DNA of 64,000 nt from Actinoplanes oblitus (GTDB taxonomy: Bacteria; Actinomycetota; Actinomycetes; Mycobacteriales; Micromonosporaceae), in assembly GCF_030252345.1 (NCBI RefSeq), contig NZ_CP126980.1, positions 1,251,001 to 1,315,000 on the forward strand. Reading direction: 5' to 3'. Below the pieces are notes generated by a model. It was not told where the DNA came from. It ran no database searches and saw only the letters and a program-made list of their open reading frames with translations. Position numbers and translations under genes: made by a program. Below are positions 1-8,460 of this stretch, piece by piece; positions within the stretch are counted from its first letter, which is position 1; every line of letters begins with the position of its first letter.

Positions 1-710
1 AGCAGGGCCATCACCGAGAACAGCCACCACTGGACCGCGTACCCGCCGTTCTGCCAGGCGTCCTCGTGCTCGATCGGCACCGGGACGAAGGCCGGATCGT
101 TGGCCGGGGTCTGCGAGGTGACGAGCACATACGCCCCATAGACCGGGAAGGGCAGCTCGCCGGCGAGCCGGGGCAGGTTCAGCCGCCGGGTGTCCAGCCG
201 GCCGTCCCGTCGCTCGACCGGGGCAGGTCGGCTTTCCGACAGGTGAACCTTGCCGACCACTGTCACCTCACCGGCCGGGGCGGCCGGAGCCTGCGGGCCG
301 GCCAGTGCACCATCCGCCGCCGGTGGCACCCAGCCCCGGTCGATCAGCACCGCCGCGCCGTCGGCCAGCACCAGCGGCGTGAGAATCTCGAAACCCACCT
401 CGCCGTTCACCGTGCGACCCCGGGCCTGGATCTCGTGAGCCGGGTCGTAGCGCCCGGTGACGGTGACCTTTGTCCAGGCCAGCGACTTGCCGGGGGAGGC
501 GCCGGCGGTGCCCGGGGCGGTCGGCGCGGCCAGGACCGAGGTCAGCGGAACGGCCTGGACGGAATCCGCGGCATCGATCCTCATATTGATCTCGTGGCGC
601 TCGTGGTACCGGTGGAGCTGCCAGTTGCCGAGCAGCACCATGATCACTGAGGCGACCACGGCCAGGACGGCGGCGCCCAGCCAGCGCGGGGTAAGCAGGA
701 ACCGGTACAC
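1..710 (-). CDS. SURF1 family protein (C-terminus cut by window edge)
   Basis: Reading from a GTG at 710, the protein begins MYRFLLTPRWLG and runs straight into a membrane helix (about residues 11-30) ending in GNWQLHRYHER. This matches the SURF1 N-terminal signature G-x-WQ-x-x-R. Further on it has ADGAAVLIDRGWVPPA, the family's central DRGWVP motif, and near the window edge a segment resembling the second membrane helix. SURF1 proteins are integral membrane factors that help assemble haem-copper cytochrome oxidase. About 236 codons are present and the stop lies outside the window. It is divergent from cobB, with a 111-bp shared promoter region. No RBS strongly marks the start, so the first few codons are less certain. 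Confidence 0.85.
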   Translation of the reverse strand, partial: MYRFLLTPRWLGAAVLAVVASVIMVLLGNWQLHRYHERHEINMRIDAADSVQAVPLTSVLAAPTAPGTAGASPGKSLAWTKVTVTGRYDPAHEIQARGRTVNGEVGFEILTPLVLADGAAVLIDRGWVPPAADGALAGPQAPAAPAGEVTVVGKVHLSESRPAPVERRDGRLDTRRLNLPRLAGELPFPVYGAYVLVTSQTPANDPAFVPVPIEHEDAWQNGGYAVQWWLFSVMAL

Positions 711-821
711 CCCCCGAGGCTACCCGGCGAGGCGGTAGCCTCCGCCGCAGCCGGGTACTGTGCGAACTTCCGGCGGCCAATACCACGTGACCGCCGGTCC
801 GCGTAACCCTCGGGGGAGACA

Positions 822-2954
822 TTGATCACCGCCCAGCCTCGTCTGGTCGTGAGTGCGCCGTCATCCGGCCACGGCAAGACCGCGATAGCCGTCGGGCTGC
901 TCGCCGCGATGGCAGCCCGTGGCGTCCCCACGGCGGGGTTCAAGGTCGGCCCGGATCACACCGACGCGGCGTACCTCGGATTGGCGGCCGGACGCCCGGG
1001 CCGCAACCTGGACCCGCGCCTGGTCGGCGCGCAGCGCATCGCGCCGCTGTTCGGGCACGGCGCGTCCGGCGCCCAGCTCTCCGTGATCGAGGGCGCGATG
1101 GGCCTGTTCGACAGCCTCACCGGCCAGCCGGAGATCGACGGCACCGCTGCCGTCGCGGCCACCCTGCGCGCCCCCGTCGCCCTGGTCGTGGACGTGGCGG
1201 CGATGGGTCACTCGCTGGCCGCGCTGGTTCACGGGTTCCGGATGTTCGACGAGATGGTGCACCTCGGCGGCGTGATCCTGAACCGGGTCGCCTCGCCCCG
1301 GCACGAGCAGATGCTGCGCAGCGCCCTGGACGACATCGGCATGCCGGTGCTCGGCGCGCTGCGCCGCGGTGACCTGCCCAACGTGCTGCCGTCCCGGGCG
1401 CACGGCCTGGTCCCGGTGGCGCACCGGACCGTCGAGGCCGGCCGCGCGGTCCGCCGGCTGGGCGAGGCGGTCGCCGAGTCCCTCGACCTCGACCGGCTGA
1501 TGGCGCTGGCCAACTCGGCGCCGCCGCTGCCCGGCCCGCTCTGGACGCCGGCCGAGGCCGGCGAGGCCGCCGAGGTCCGCCCGGTGGTCGCGCTCGCCGG
1601 TGGTCCGGGAGCGCCTTACACGTACGTCGAGACCGCCGAACTGCTCACCGCCGCGGGAGCCGACGTCGTGGTGGTCGACCCGCTCCGGGACGAGTCGCTG
1701 CCGCCGGGCACCCGGGCCCTGGTCGTCGGCTCCGGCCTGCCCGAGGGGTACGCCGAGGAGCTCTCCGCCAACCGGCGGCTCTGCGCCGACGTGGCGAAGT
1801 TCGCCCGGGAGGGCTGGCCGGTGGTGGCCGAGGGGGTGGCCCTGCCCTGGCTGGGCCGCGACCTGGACGGCCGGCCGATGTGCGGGGTGCTGGACATCGC
1901 CGGGATCACCGGGGAGCAGACGGTCGCCGGGTACCGGGAGGCGACCGCGCCGGGCAGCTCGGTGCTGGCCCCGGCCGGCGCCCGGATCACCGGGTACAAG
2001 CAGCACCGCGCCCTGGTGACCCCGCGGGCCGGCACCTCGCCGGCCTGGACCTGGTCGGGCGGGAACCCGGAGGGCTTCGTCTGGCGGCAGGTGCACGCGT
2101 CCCAGTTGGGCCTGCACTGGGCGGCCGCGCCGGAAATCGCGAAGCGCCTGGTCACGGCGGCGATCGCCGGACCGGCGATGGCATCCGGCACGGTCCCGCA
2201 GATGTCCGCTCCGCAGATGCCGGGTTCGCATCCGGCGCCGCAGATGTCCGGCCCGCAGATGCCGGGCCAGCAGATGTCCGGCGCGCACCCGGGGCCGCCG
2301 ATGCCCGGGCCCGTGCCGCGGGTCAGCGAGGGGCTCGCCCAGCCGGTCCCGATGCCGATGAGCGCGTCCCTGCCCGGCCCGGCGCAGGGTGGTCCGGGAC
2401 AGACCGGTCCGGTGCCGGGCACCCCCGGGCCGGGTCCGGTTCCGCCGGCCGAGTTCGGTCCCGGCTCCGGCCACGCGGGGGAGTACGGGCCCGGTCCGAT
2501 TCCGGCCGGTGATTTCGCCCAGGATGGGCCGCACGGTGAGTACGGCCACGACCGGCCGCACGGTGAGTACGTCCAGGATGGGCCGCACGGCCAGTATGTC
2601 CAGGATGGGCCGCACGGCGAGTTCGTCCGGGATGTACCGCATGGTGAGTTCGCCCAGGGCGCGCCGCACGGCGACTTCGGCCAGGATGTGCCGCCGCCGA
2701 ATGGTCCGGTACCGGGGATGGCGCCGGCGCATGGCCCCGGGGTGGGACCGATGAACGGTCCGATTCCGGGGACGGGCCCGGCGAACGGTCCGGTGCAGGG
2801 GATGGCCGGGGCCAACGGGCCGATTCCGCCGCGTCCCGGGTCCGGGATGCCCAATGCGGGCCCGGCGCACGGGCATCCAGGGCCCGGCTCCTCCCACGGT
2901 CCGGAGGGGACACCTGACAACCGGCCGACCACGGACATCCCGATTCCGTCCTGA
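822..2954 (+). CDS. cobB: Cobyrinate a,c-diamide synthase (CobB/CbiA) with long repetitive C-terminal tail
   Basis: This is an ATP-dependent amidation enzyme for the a and c side chains of (hydrogeno)cobyrinic acid in cobalamin synthesis. A TTG start preceded by GGGGGAG gives a Walker A (SSGHGKT, 14-20) right at the N-terminus, as in the family. The type-1 GATase-like half runs from about residue 255 to 450 and ends in family motifs (NPEGFVWRQVHAS). Two oddities stand out. Where relatives have AECGGL with the nucleophilic cysteine, this protein reads AEGVAL (residues 336-341), so residue 338 is Gly. Residues about 453-710 are an added Pro/Gly/Met-rich tail, first with PQM(S/P)G repeats, then with DGPHGEY/F repeats. 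Typical family members stop near 450-470 residues. The other cob genes (cobC, cobT, cobA) lie about 3.3 kb downstream. Confidence 0.9.
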   Translation: MITAQPRLVVSAPSSGHGKTAIAVGLLAAMAARGVPTAGFKVGPDHTDAAYLGLAAGRPGRNLDPRLVGAQRIAPLFGHGASGAQLSVIEGAMGLFDSLTGQPEIDGTAAVAATLRAPVALVVDVAAMGHSLAALVHGFRMFDEMVHLGGVILNRVASPRHEQMLRSALDDIGMPVLGALRRGDLPNVLPSRAHGLVPVAHRTVEAGRAVRRLGEAVAESLDLDRLMALANSAPPLPGPLWTPAEAGEAAEVRPVVALAGGPGAPYTYVETAELLTAAGADVVVVDPLRDESLPPGTRALVVGSGLPEGYAEELSANRRLCADVAKFAREGWPVVAEGVALPWLGRDLDGRPMCGVLDIAGITGEQTVAGYREATAPGSSVLAPAGARITGYKQHRALVTPRAGTSPAWTWSGGNPEGFVWRQVHASQLGLHWAAAPEIAKRLVTAAIAGPAMASGTVPQMSAPQMPGSHPAPQMSGPQMPGQQMSGAHPGPPMPGPVPRVSEGLAQPVPMPMSASLPGPAQGGPGQTGPVPGTPGPGPVPPAEFGPGSGHAGEYGPGPIPAGDFAQDGPHGEYGHDRPHGEYVQDGPHGQYVQDGPHGEFVRDVPHGEFAQGAPHGDFGQDVPPPNGPVPGMAPAHGPGVGPMNGPIPGTGPANGPVQGMAGANGPIPPRPGSGMPNAGPAHGHPGPGSSHGPEGTPDNRPTTDIPIPS

Positions 2955-3191
2955 TCGTTGCGGCGGCCGGCCTCCCGCAGGCGTCGCGCTGCCGCCCGGC
3001 GGATGTCGGTGTCCGATTCCGCCGGACCGCCGAGGCCTGTCCGGCATCGGATCGCGGAACCTTGGTGGTGATCCCGCCCACGCGCGGTGAGGTGCCGCTG
3101 AGCGGCCGGCCCGGCAACCTCGGGACCGGTCGCCGGCGGAGCCCGCCGGAAGCGGCCCAGCGTGCCAAAACGGCGATCGGCGGACCGGAAA

Positions 3192-3228
3192 TTGTCGTAC
3201 CCCCCTCGTACCGTGAGGGGCACGACAA
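3192..3228 (+). promoter_or_regulatory. Inverted repeat in front of the DinB-like gene
   Basis: TTGTCGT at 3192-3198 pairs with ACGACAA at 3222-3228, and inner CCCC..CTC pairs with GAG..GGGG. The structure ends a few bases before the ribosome binding site (GAAGGAGGA, 3231-3239). Its position would suit an operator or a leader hairpin for the 3245 gene. No binding protein can be named from sequence. Otherwise the 290 bp between cobB and this gene show nothing coding. Confidence 0.4.
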
Positions 3229-3244
3229 CCGAAGGAGGACGACC

Positions 3245-3898
3245 GTGGCCGCCCGTCTGCCGCTGGATCTGGACCCGCCGGTTCGTCAGCTCAGAGCACT
3301 GCTGCTGGGGGTCGACGACCGCGAGCTGACCGCTCCCACACCCTGCCCGGGCTGGTCGGTCGCGACCCTTCTCGATCATCTGATGCGGCTGGCCGAGGCG
3401 TTCGCCGAGGCCGCCCGCAAAGGCGCCGACACGTCCGCCGCCGGTCCGCCGCCGGCCCCGTCAGCGGCGCACCTGTCGCCGCACTGGCGCAGCCGCCTCC
3501 CGATCCTGCTGGAGGAGCTCGCCACCGCGTGGAAGGACCCGGCCGCGTGGCTCGGCGAGGCCCGGGCCGGCGGGGTCACCATGCCGGCCCGCGCGATGGG
3601 CACTGTCGCGGCCAACGAGCTGGTGATGCACGGCTGGGACCTGGCCCGCGCCACCGGGCAGGACTTCGCTGCCGACCCCCGTGTGCTGACCACCCTGATC
3701 GACTTCCTGGCCGCCGGCCCACCCGGCGGCACCCCGGGCTTCCTGGGCCCGCACCTCCCCATCGACCCGGACGAGGATGCCCTGCCCCGGGCCCTGGCCC
3801 TGGCCGGTCGCGACCCGGCCTGGCGTCCTCCCCGCATCCGCGACGTCCCCTCCGCCCAGCTGCGCCGACAGCACCCACCCGCCGCCCGCTCCGCCTGA
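3245..3898 (+). CDS. TIGR03086-type DinB-like / maleylpyruvate isomerase N-terminal domain protein
   Basis: This is a 217-residue protein. The GTG start is fixed by an excellent RBS (GAAGGAGGA, 6-8 bp upstream); upstream in-frame starts would run through the inverted repeat. The segment TPCPGWSVATLLDHLMRL is the N-terminal hallmark of the mycothiol-dependent maleylpyruvate isomerase/DinB-like superfamily. MHGWDLARATG, about residues 125-135, is the second conserved block, in which His residues usually bind a metal. These cytoplasmic proteins are predicted thiol-cofactor-linked enzymes; the substrate of this one is unknown. The C-terminus is basic and proline-rich. It is convergent with the penicillin-binding protein gene. 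Confidence 0.75.
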   Translation: MAARLPLDLDPPVRQLRALLLGVDDRELTAPTPCPGWSVATLLDHLMRLAEAFAEAARKGADTSAAGPPPAPSAAHLSPHWRSRLPILLEELATAWKDPAAWLGEARAGGVTMPARAMGTVAANELVMHGWDLARATGQDFAADPRVLTTLIDFLAAGPPGGTPGFLGPHLPIDPDEDALPRALALAGRDPAWRPPRIRDVPSAQLRRQHPPAARSA

Positions 3899-4047
3899 CC
3901 GGCATGCGGTTCGCCGGCGGCGCCGGGGCGCGTGAGCGGCGATCGGCGGCGGGGCCGGCTCGATGGGGCCAGCGCTTCGGGCTGGCTGGGGCCCGCGAGG
4001 TGTTGGCCGAGCGAGGGCGTTGCGGCGACCCCGGCACGGGCTGGTGG

Positions 4048-6210
4048 TTACGAGACCAACTTGTCGGAGGGTGGGGTGAACTTGAGTTTGGGCTGGCCCT
4101 TGAGGGCGTCCCGGAGGGTTTCCGCGACCGTGTACTTGGAGATGGTGGAGCGGCTGGTGCCCACGTAATGCTCCGGGTTGTCCGGGTCGGCGACGAAGGC
4201 TGACGCCGCCAGCTGCGGGGTGAAGCCGCTGAACCAGGCGGTCTTGTTGTTGTCGGTGGTGCCGCTCTTGCCGGCCACCGGGCGGCCCAGGGTGGCGAAG
4301 ACCATCGGCGACGTGGCCCAGCCGCCGCAGCCACCGCGGGCGGCGCCGTAACCGGTGACGCAGCGGGCCGCGTCGGTCGCGGCGCGGGCCACGTTCTCGC
4401 TGAAGACGCGGTGGCAGCGCGGGGCGGCGATCACCCTGCCCTGGTACATCGCGTCGGTGCCGTCGGTCTTGCGGATCGCGGTGACCGGCAGCGGCTCGCA
4501 GTACCGGCCCTCGGCCGCGACGGTGGCGAACGCGTTGGCGATCTCCACCGGGGTGGCGTCGCTGACCCCGAGGGTGAACGCGCCCCACCCGGACGCGTGC
4601 TCCGGCGTGGCCAGCCGCCGGTCCACCTCGGTACGCCACTTGAGCCCGAGCCGCTCGGCCATCGCCACCGCCTTCTCCGCGCCGACCCGCTGCTCCAGCT
4701 GCACGAAGTAGGTGTTCACCGATTTGCCGAACCCGCTCCACATGGTCTGCGTGCCGGTCATCGACTTGCTGGAGTTCTTCGGGCACCAGTGCGTCCCGCA
4801 GGTGGCCGGCCCGGGCGCGGTGATGTATTTCGAGACGAACCGTTCCGGCGAGTAGAACGACGTGGAGAGCGGCAGCCCGGCCTCCAGCGCCGCCAGCATG
4901 GTGAAGATCTTGAAGGTGGAGCCGGCCTGGTACCCGGCCATGTCGCCGCCGCCGAGCAGCGGGTTCACCGTGTTCGGATAGTTGCCCCGGACATCGGAGT
5001 CCTGGGCGTGGTCGCTGTGCTTGCCGTTGTCGTCCTGGTGCAGCGAGTATTTGCGGTTCACCGCCATGCTGACGATCCGCCCGGTCCCCGGCTGGATCAC
5101 CACCTCGCCGTGCGCGAACGGGCTGTTGCGCTTCTCCTTGGCCAGTACGTGCTTCATGGCCGCGGCCTGCACCTTCGGGTCGATCGAGGTGATCACCCGA
5201 TAGCCGCCGCGCCGCAGGTTCTCCTCCCGGTCCAGCACCGTCGCGCCGAACGCCGGCTGCTCCCGCCACCAGCTCTTGAAGTAGTCGCAGAAGAAGCCCC
5301 AGTCGTTGTGCTCGTCCGGGACGGAGACGCAGTCGTTCGGCGGGGCGCTCAGCTTCAGCTTGATCTTGGCTTTCCGCGCGGACGCCGCCTGCGCCGCGGT
5401 GATCGAGCCCATCTTCCGCATCTGGTCGATCACGTAGTCGCGCCGCTCCCGGGCCGCTTCCTGGTCCTTGGTCGCCGGGTCGTACGCCGACGGCGCCTTG
5501 ACCAGCCCGGCCAGCAGCGCCGCCTCGTTCAGCGTGAGGTCTCTCGCGGGTTTCGAGAAGAACACCTCGGAGGCGGCGTAGATCCCGTACGCGCGGTGGC
5601 CGAAGTAGGCGGCGTTCAGGTAGCGGGCCAGGATCTCCTGTTTGCTGAGGCGCTGCTCGACCTCGATGGCCAGCCGCATCTCCCGCAGCTTGCGGGTGGC
5701 GGTCTGCTCGGTGGCCTCCAGGGCCTCCTTCGGCGTCCGCGCGCTGTCCCGCAGCGCCATCCGGACGTACTGCATGGTCAGCGTCGAGGCGCCCTGGGAG
5801 ACCCCGCCGGCCTGCTGGTTGGCGACGAAGGCGCGGGCCACCCCCTTCGCGTCGACGCCGTGGTGCTCGTAGAAGCGGGTGTCCTCGGAGGCCACGATGG
5901 CCTGGGTGATGTAGGGCGACATGTCCCGGAGCGGCACCTGCCGCCGGTACTCCTCGTAGAACATGGTCAGCAGCGTCTTGCCGTCCTTGGCGTAGACGTA
6001 GCTGGTCTGCGCGGCGGGCACCTCGGTGAGCTGCTCGGGCAGGTTCGCCAGGGCGTCGGTGCCGGCCTTGACGCCCATCCCGGCCAGGGCCGTGAAGGGA
6101 TAGGAGAGGCCGGCGATGACCAGGCCCGCGATGAGCCCGGCGCGGATCAGGAGGGCGACTCTTCCGGCTACGGTGGGGCGTCGGTCAGTCACCCTTCGAA
6201 GGTATGACAA
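4048..6210 (-). CDS. Class A penicillin-binding protein (transglycosylase/transpeptidase)
   Basis: This bifunctional peptidoglycan synthase has a short cytoplasmic N-terminus, one membrane anchor (about residues 18-44) and an extracytoplasmic body. The GT51 glycosyltransferase domain shows EDTRFYEHHGVD (109-120) with the catalytic Glu, and QGASTLTMQ (139-147). The transpeptidase domain has STFK (431-434) with the acylated Ser, SVN (497-499) and KSGTTD (648-653). All three penicillin-binding motifs are intact and the 720-residue length is normal. A TTG start preceded by GAGG is chosen; a GTG at codon 7 has no spaced RBS. The gene is divergent from cobC with only 57 bp between starts. Confidence 0.95.
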   Translation of the reverse strand: MSYLRRVTDRRPTVAGRVALLIRAGLIAGLVIAGLSYPFTALAGMGVKAGTDALANLPEQLTEVPAAQTSYVYAKDGKTLLTMFYEEYRRQVPLRDMSPYITQAIVASEDTRFYEHHGVDAKGVARAFVANQQAGGVSQGASTLTMQYVRMALRDSARTPKEALEATEQTATRKLREMRLAIEVEQRLSKQEILARYLNAAYFGHRAYGIYAASEVFFSKPARDLTLNEAALLAGLVKAPSAYDPATKDQEAARERRDYVIDQMRKMGSITAAQAASARKAKIKLKLSAPPNDCVSVPDEHNDWGFFCDYFKSWWREQPAFGATVLDREENLRRGGYRVITSIDPKVQAAAMKHVLAKEKRNSPFAHGEVVIQPGTGRIVSMAVNRKYSLHQDDNGKHSDHAQDSDVRGNYPNTVNPLLGGGDMAGYQAGSTFKIFTMLAALEAGLPLSTSFYSPERFVSKYITAPGPATCGTHWCPKNSSKSMTGTQTMWSGFGKSVNTYFVQLEQRVGAEKAVAMAERLGLKWRTEVDRRLATPEHASGWGAFTLGVSDATPVEIANAFATVAAEGRYCEPLPVTAIRKTDGTDAMYQGRVIAAPRCHRVFSENVARAATDAARCVTGYGAARGGCGGWATSPMVFATLGRPVAGKSGTTDNNKTAWFSGFTPQLAASAFVADPDNPEHYVGTSRSTISKYTVAETLRDALKGQPKLKFTPPSDKLVS

Positions 6211-6267
6211 ATCGCCTCATGTTCCCCAGGAATCCGTCAGAGAACGCGAGTCCGGCATGCTGGGGCC

Positions 6268-7326
6268 ATGACGTTCGATCTCGATCATCACGGCGACGCC
6301 GAGGTGGAGGCGGGCCTGATCGATCTCGCGGTCAACGTGCGGCACCAGGCGATGCCCGCCTGGCTCGCGGACCCGATCGCGGCCTCGCTGAGCCGGCTCG
6401 CCGCCTATCCCGACGCCACCGAGGCGACCGCCGCGGTCGCCGCCCGCCATCGCCGGGACCCGGCCGAGGTGCTGCTCACGGCCGGTGCCGCGGAGGGGTT
6501 CGTGCTGCTCGCCCAGGCGCTGCGCGGCGCCCGCCGGCCGGTCGTGGTGCATCCCCAGTTCACCGAGCCGGAGGCCGCGCTGCGCAACGCCGGGCACCGG
6601 ATCGAGCGGGTGCTGCTGCCCGAGGCGGACGGTTTCCGGCTGGACCCGGCGCTGGTGCCCGACGACGCGGACCTGGTCTTCGTGGGCAACCCGACGAACC
6701 CGACGTCGGTCCTGCACCCCGCCGAGGACCTGGCGAAACTGGCTCGCCCCGGGCGGGTGCTGGTGGTCGACGAGGCGTTCGCCGACACCACGTACCGGAA
6801 AGGGTGTCCGGGCGAACCGGAATCCCTGGCCGCGCGCGGCGACCTGCCCGGCCTGGTCGTCGTGCGCAGCCTGACCAAGACCTGGGGCCTGGCCGGCCTG
6901 CGGATCGGCTACCTGCTCGGCCCGGCCGAGGTGCTGGCCCGGCTGGTCGCGGTCCAGCCGCTCTGGGCGGTCTCGACGCCGGCGCTGGCCGCGGCGACGG
7001 CGTGCGCGTCGCCGGTCGCGATCGCCGCCGAGCGCGAGATCGCCGCCGAACTCGCCGCCGAACGCGCCCACCTGGTGGAACGTCTGCGGGAGGTGCCGAA
7101 CGTCACGGTCGCCGGCACCCCGGCGTCCGCTTTTGTTTCGGTACGCACGCCGGGTGCTGATCAGATCCGCGTCGAGCTGCGCAAACGCGGCTACGCGGTG
7201 CGCCGTGGCGACACCTTCCCGGGTCTGGGTCCCGACTGGCTCCGGTTTGCGGTGCGCGACACTGCCACCACGGACCGATTCGTGCAGACTCTGCGGGAAG
7301 TCCTCGATGAACGACCCGAGGAGTGA
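6268..7326 (+). CDS. cobC: PLP-dependent CobC-type aminotransferase-fold decarboxylase (Rv2231c-like)
   Basis: This fold-type I PLP protein of the histidinol-phosphate aminotransferase/threonine-phosphate decarboxylase family is expected to make the aminopropanol arm of the cobalamin nucleotide loop. NPTNPT (141-146) and the DEAF block (168-171) bind the cofactor. SLTKTWGLAG (201-210) carries the Schiff-base lysine K204, and LRIGYLLG follows. Length (352) fits the family. The neighbours cobT and cobA support a cobalamin role over histidine synthesis. The gene is separated from cobT by 81 bp rich in short GAGCG/CGAAGCGAG-like repeats, so the two may be co-transcribed. Confidence 0.85.
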   Translation: MTFDLDHHGDAEVEAGLIDLAVNVRHQAMPAWLADPIAASLSRLAAYPDATEATAAVAARHRRDPAEVLLTAGAAEGFVLLAQALRGARRPVVVHPQFTEPEAALRNAGHRIERVLLPEADGFRLDPALVPDDADLVFVGNPTNPTSVLHPAEDLAKLARPGRVLVVDEAFADTTYRKGCPGEPESLAARGDLPGLVVVRSLTKTWGLAGLRIGYLLGPAEVLARLVAVQPLWAVSTPALAAATACASPVAIAAEREIAAELAAERAHLVERLREVPNVTVAGTPASAFVSVRTPGADQIRVELRKRGYAVRRGDTFPGLGPDWLRFAVRDTATTDRFVQTLREVLDERPEE

Positions 7327-7407
7327 GCGGGGAGTGCGGCGAGACCCGAGCCGAGTCCCCGCGCGACATGAGCCGAGAGCGAAGCGAGAAGTGACCGAGG
7401 AGCGCCC

Positions 7408-8460
7408 GTGACCCTGGAGACCACCCTGGCAGCCATCCGCCCGGCCGACGAGCAGGCCATGGCGGCCGCCCGCGAGCTGCAGGCCCGGCTGACCAAACCG
7501 GCCGGTTCGCTCGGACAGCTGGAGGAGCTGTCGGTGCGCCTGGCCGGGCTGGCCGGGGTCTGCCCGCCGCCGCTGCCCGCCCCGGCCACCGTCGCGGTCT
7601 TCGCCGGTGACCACGGCGTGCACGCCCAGGGCGTCACCCCGTGGCCGCAGGAGGTCACCGCCCAGATGGTGGCGAACTTCGTGGCCGGCGGCGCGGTGGT
7701 CAACGCGTTCGCCCGGCAGGCCGGCGCCGACGTGCTGGTGGTCGACGCCGGGGTGGCGATCCCGCTGCACGGCGGGCCGACCCTGCTGGAGGCGAACGTC
7801 CGCCGCGGCACCCGGGACATGACCGTCGAGCCGGCGCTGACCCGCGAGGAGGCGCTCGCCGCCGTCGAACTGGGCGTCGCGGTCGCCGGCCAGCTCGTCG
7901 CCGCGGGCGCGAAATGCCTGCTCACCGGGGACATGGGGATCGCCAACACGACTCCGGCCGCAGCGCTGATCGCGGTCTTCACCGGCAGTGACCCGGCCAC
8001 CGTGACCGGGCGGGGGACCGGCATCGACGACGCCATGCTGGCGCACAAGACCGAGGTGATCGCGGCGGCGCTGGCCCGGCACACACCGGTCGCGGCCGAC
8101 CCGCTCGGCGTGCTGGCCACCGTCGGCGGCCTGGAGCACGCCGCGCTGGCCGGTTTCATCCTGGGCGCCGCCGCGAACCGGGTGCCGGTGGTCGTGGACG
8201 GCGTGATCGCCGCCTCGGCCGCCCTGGCCGCCGCCGCGTTCGCCCCGGACGCCGTCGCCGCGATGGTCGCCGGGCACCGCTCGGCCGAGCCGGGTGCCAC
8301 CGTCGCGCTCGCCCACCTGGGCCTGGAACCGCTGCTCGACCTCGGGATGCGCCTCGGCGAGGGCAGCGGCGCGGTGCTGGCGCTGCCGATCGTCGCGGCA
8401 GCGATCCGGGTCCTGCACGAGGTGGCGACGTTCGACGCGGCGGGAGTGTCCGAGAAATGA
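7408..8460 (+). CDS. cobT: Nicotinate-nucleotide:dimethylbenzimidazole phosphoribosyltransferase
   Basis: This cytoplasmic enzyme transfers phosphoribose from nicotinate mononucleotide to 5,6-dimethylbenzimidazole, producing alpha-ribazole phosphate for the lower ligand of cobalamin. Family motifs are clear: KPAGSLGQLE (30-39), GDHGVHAQGVTPWP (67-80), GDMGIANTTPAAA (174-186) and GMRLGEGSGA, with the likely catalytic base E318 in the place of Salmonella CobT Glu317. The 350-residue length is standard. GTG start. The last four bases overlap the start of the next gene (ATGA), indicating translational coupling to cobA. Confidence 0.95.
   Translation: MTLETTLAAIRPADEQAMAAARELQARLTKPAGSLGQLEELSVRLAGLAGVCPPPLPAPATVAVFAGDHGVHAQGVTPWPQEVTAQMVANFVAGGAVVNAFARQAGADVLVVDAGVAIPLHGGPTLLEANVRRGTRDMTVEPALTREEALAAVELGVAVAGQLVAAGAKCLLTGDMGIANTTPAAALIAVFTGSDPATVTGRGTGIDDAMLAHKTEVIAAALARHTPVAADPLGVLATVGGLEHAALAGFILGAAANRVPVVVDGVIAASAALAAAAFAPDAVAAMVAGHRSAEPGATVALAHLGLEPLLDLGMRLGEGSGAVLALPIVAAAIRVLHEVATFDAAGVSEK

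Noticed and set aside
711..821. Cobalamin riboswitch upstream of cobB
   Set aside because: The gap is only 111 bp and no B12-box-like sequence (AGCCACTG) is visible here or before cobC.
861..3379. Long minus-strand open frames opposite cobB
   Set aside because: They are low-complexity Arg/Pro products of high-GC third positions, with no RBS and no motifs, and are opposite a well-supported gene.
4411..6207. 598-residue plus-strand frame opposite the penicillin-binding protein
   Set aside because: Shadow frame with Arg/Gly/Leu bias; the minus-strand gene has all catalytic motifs.
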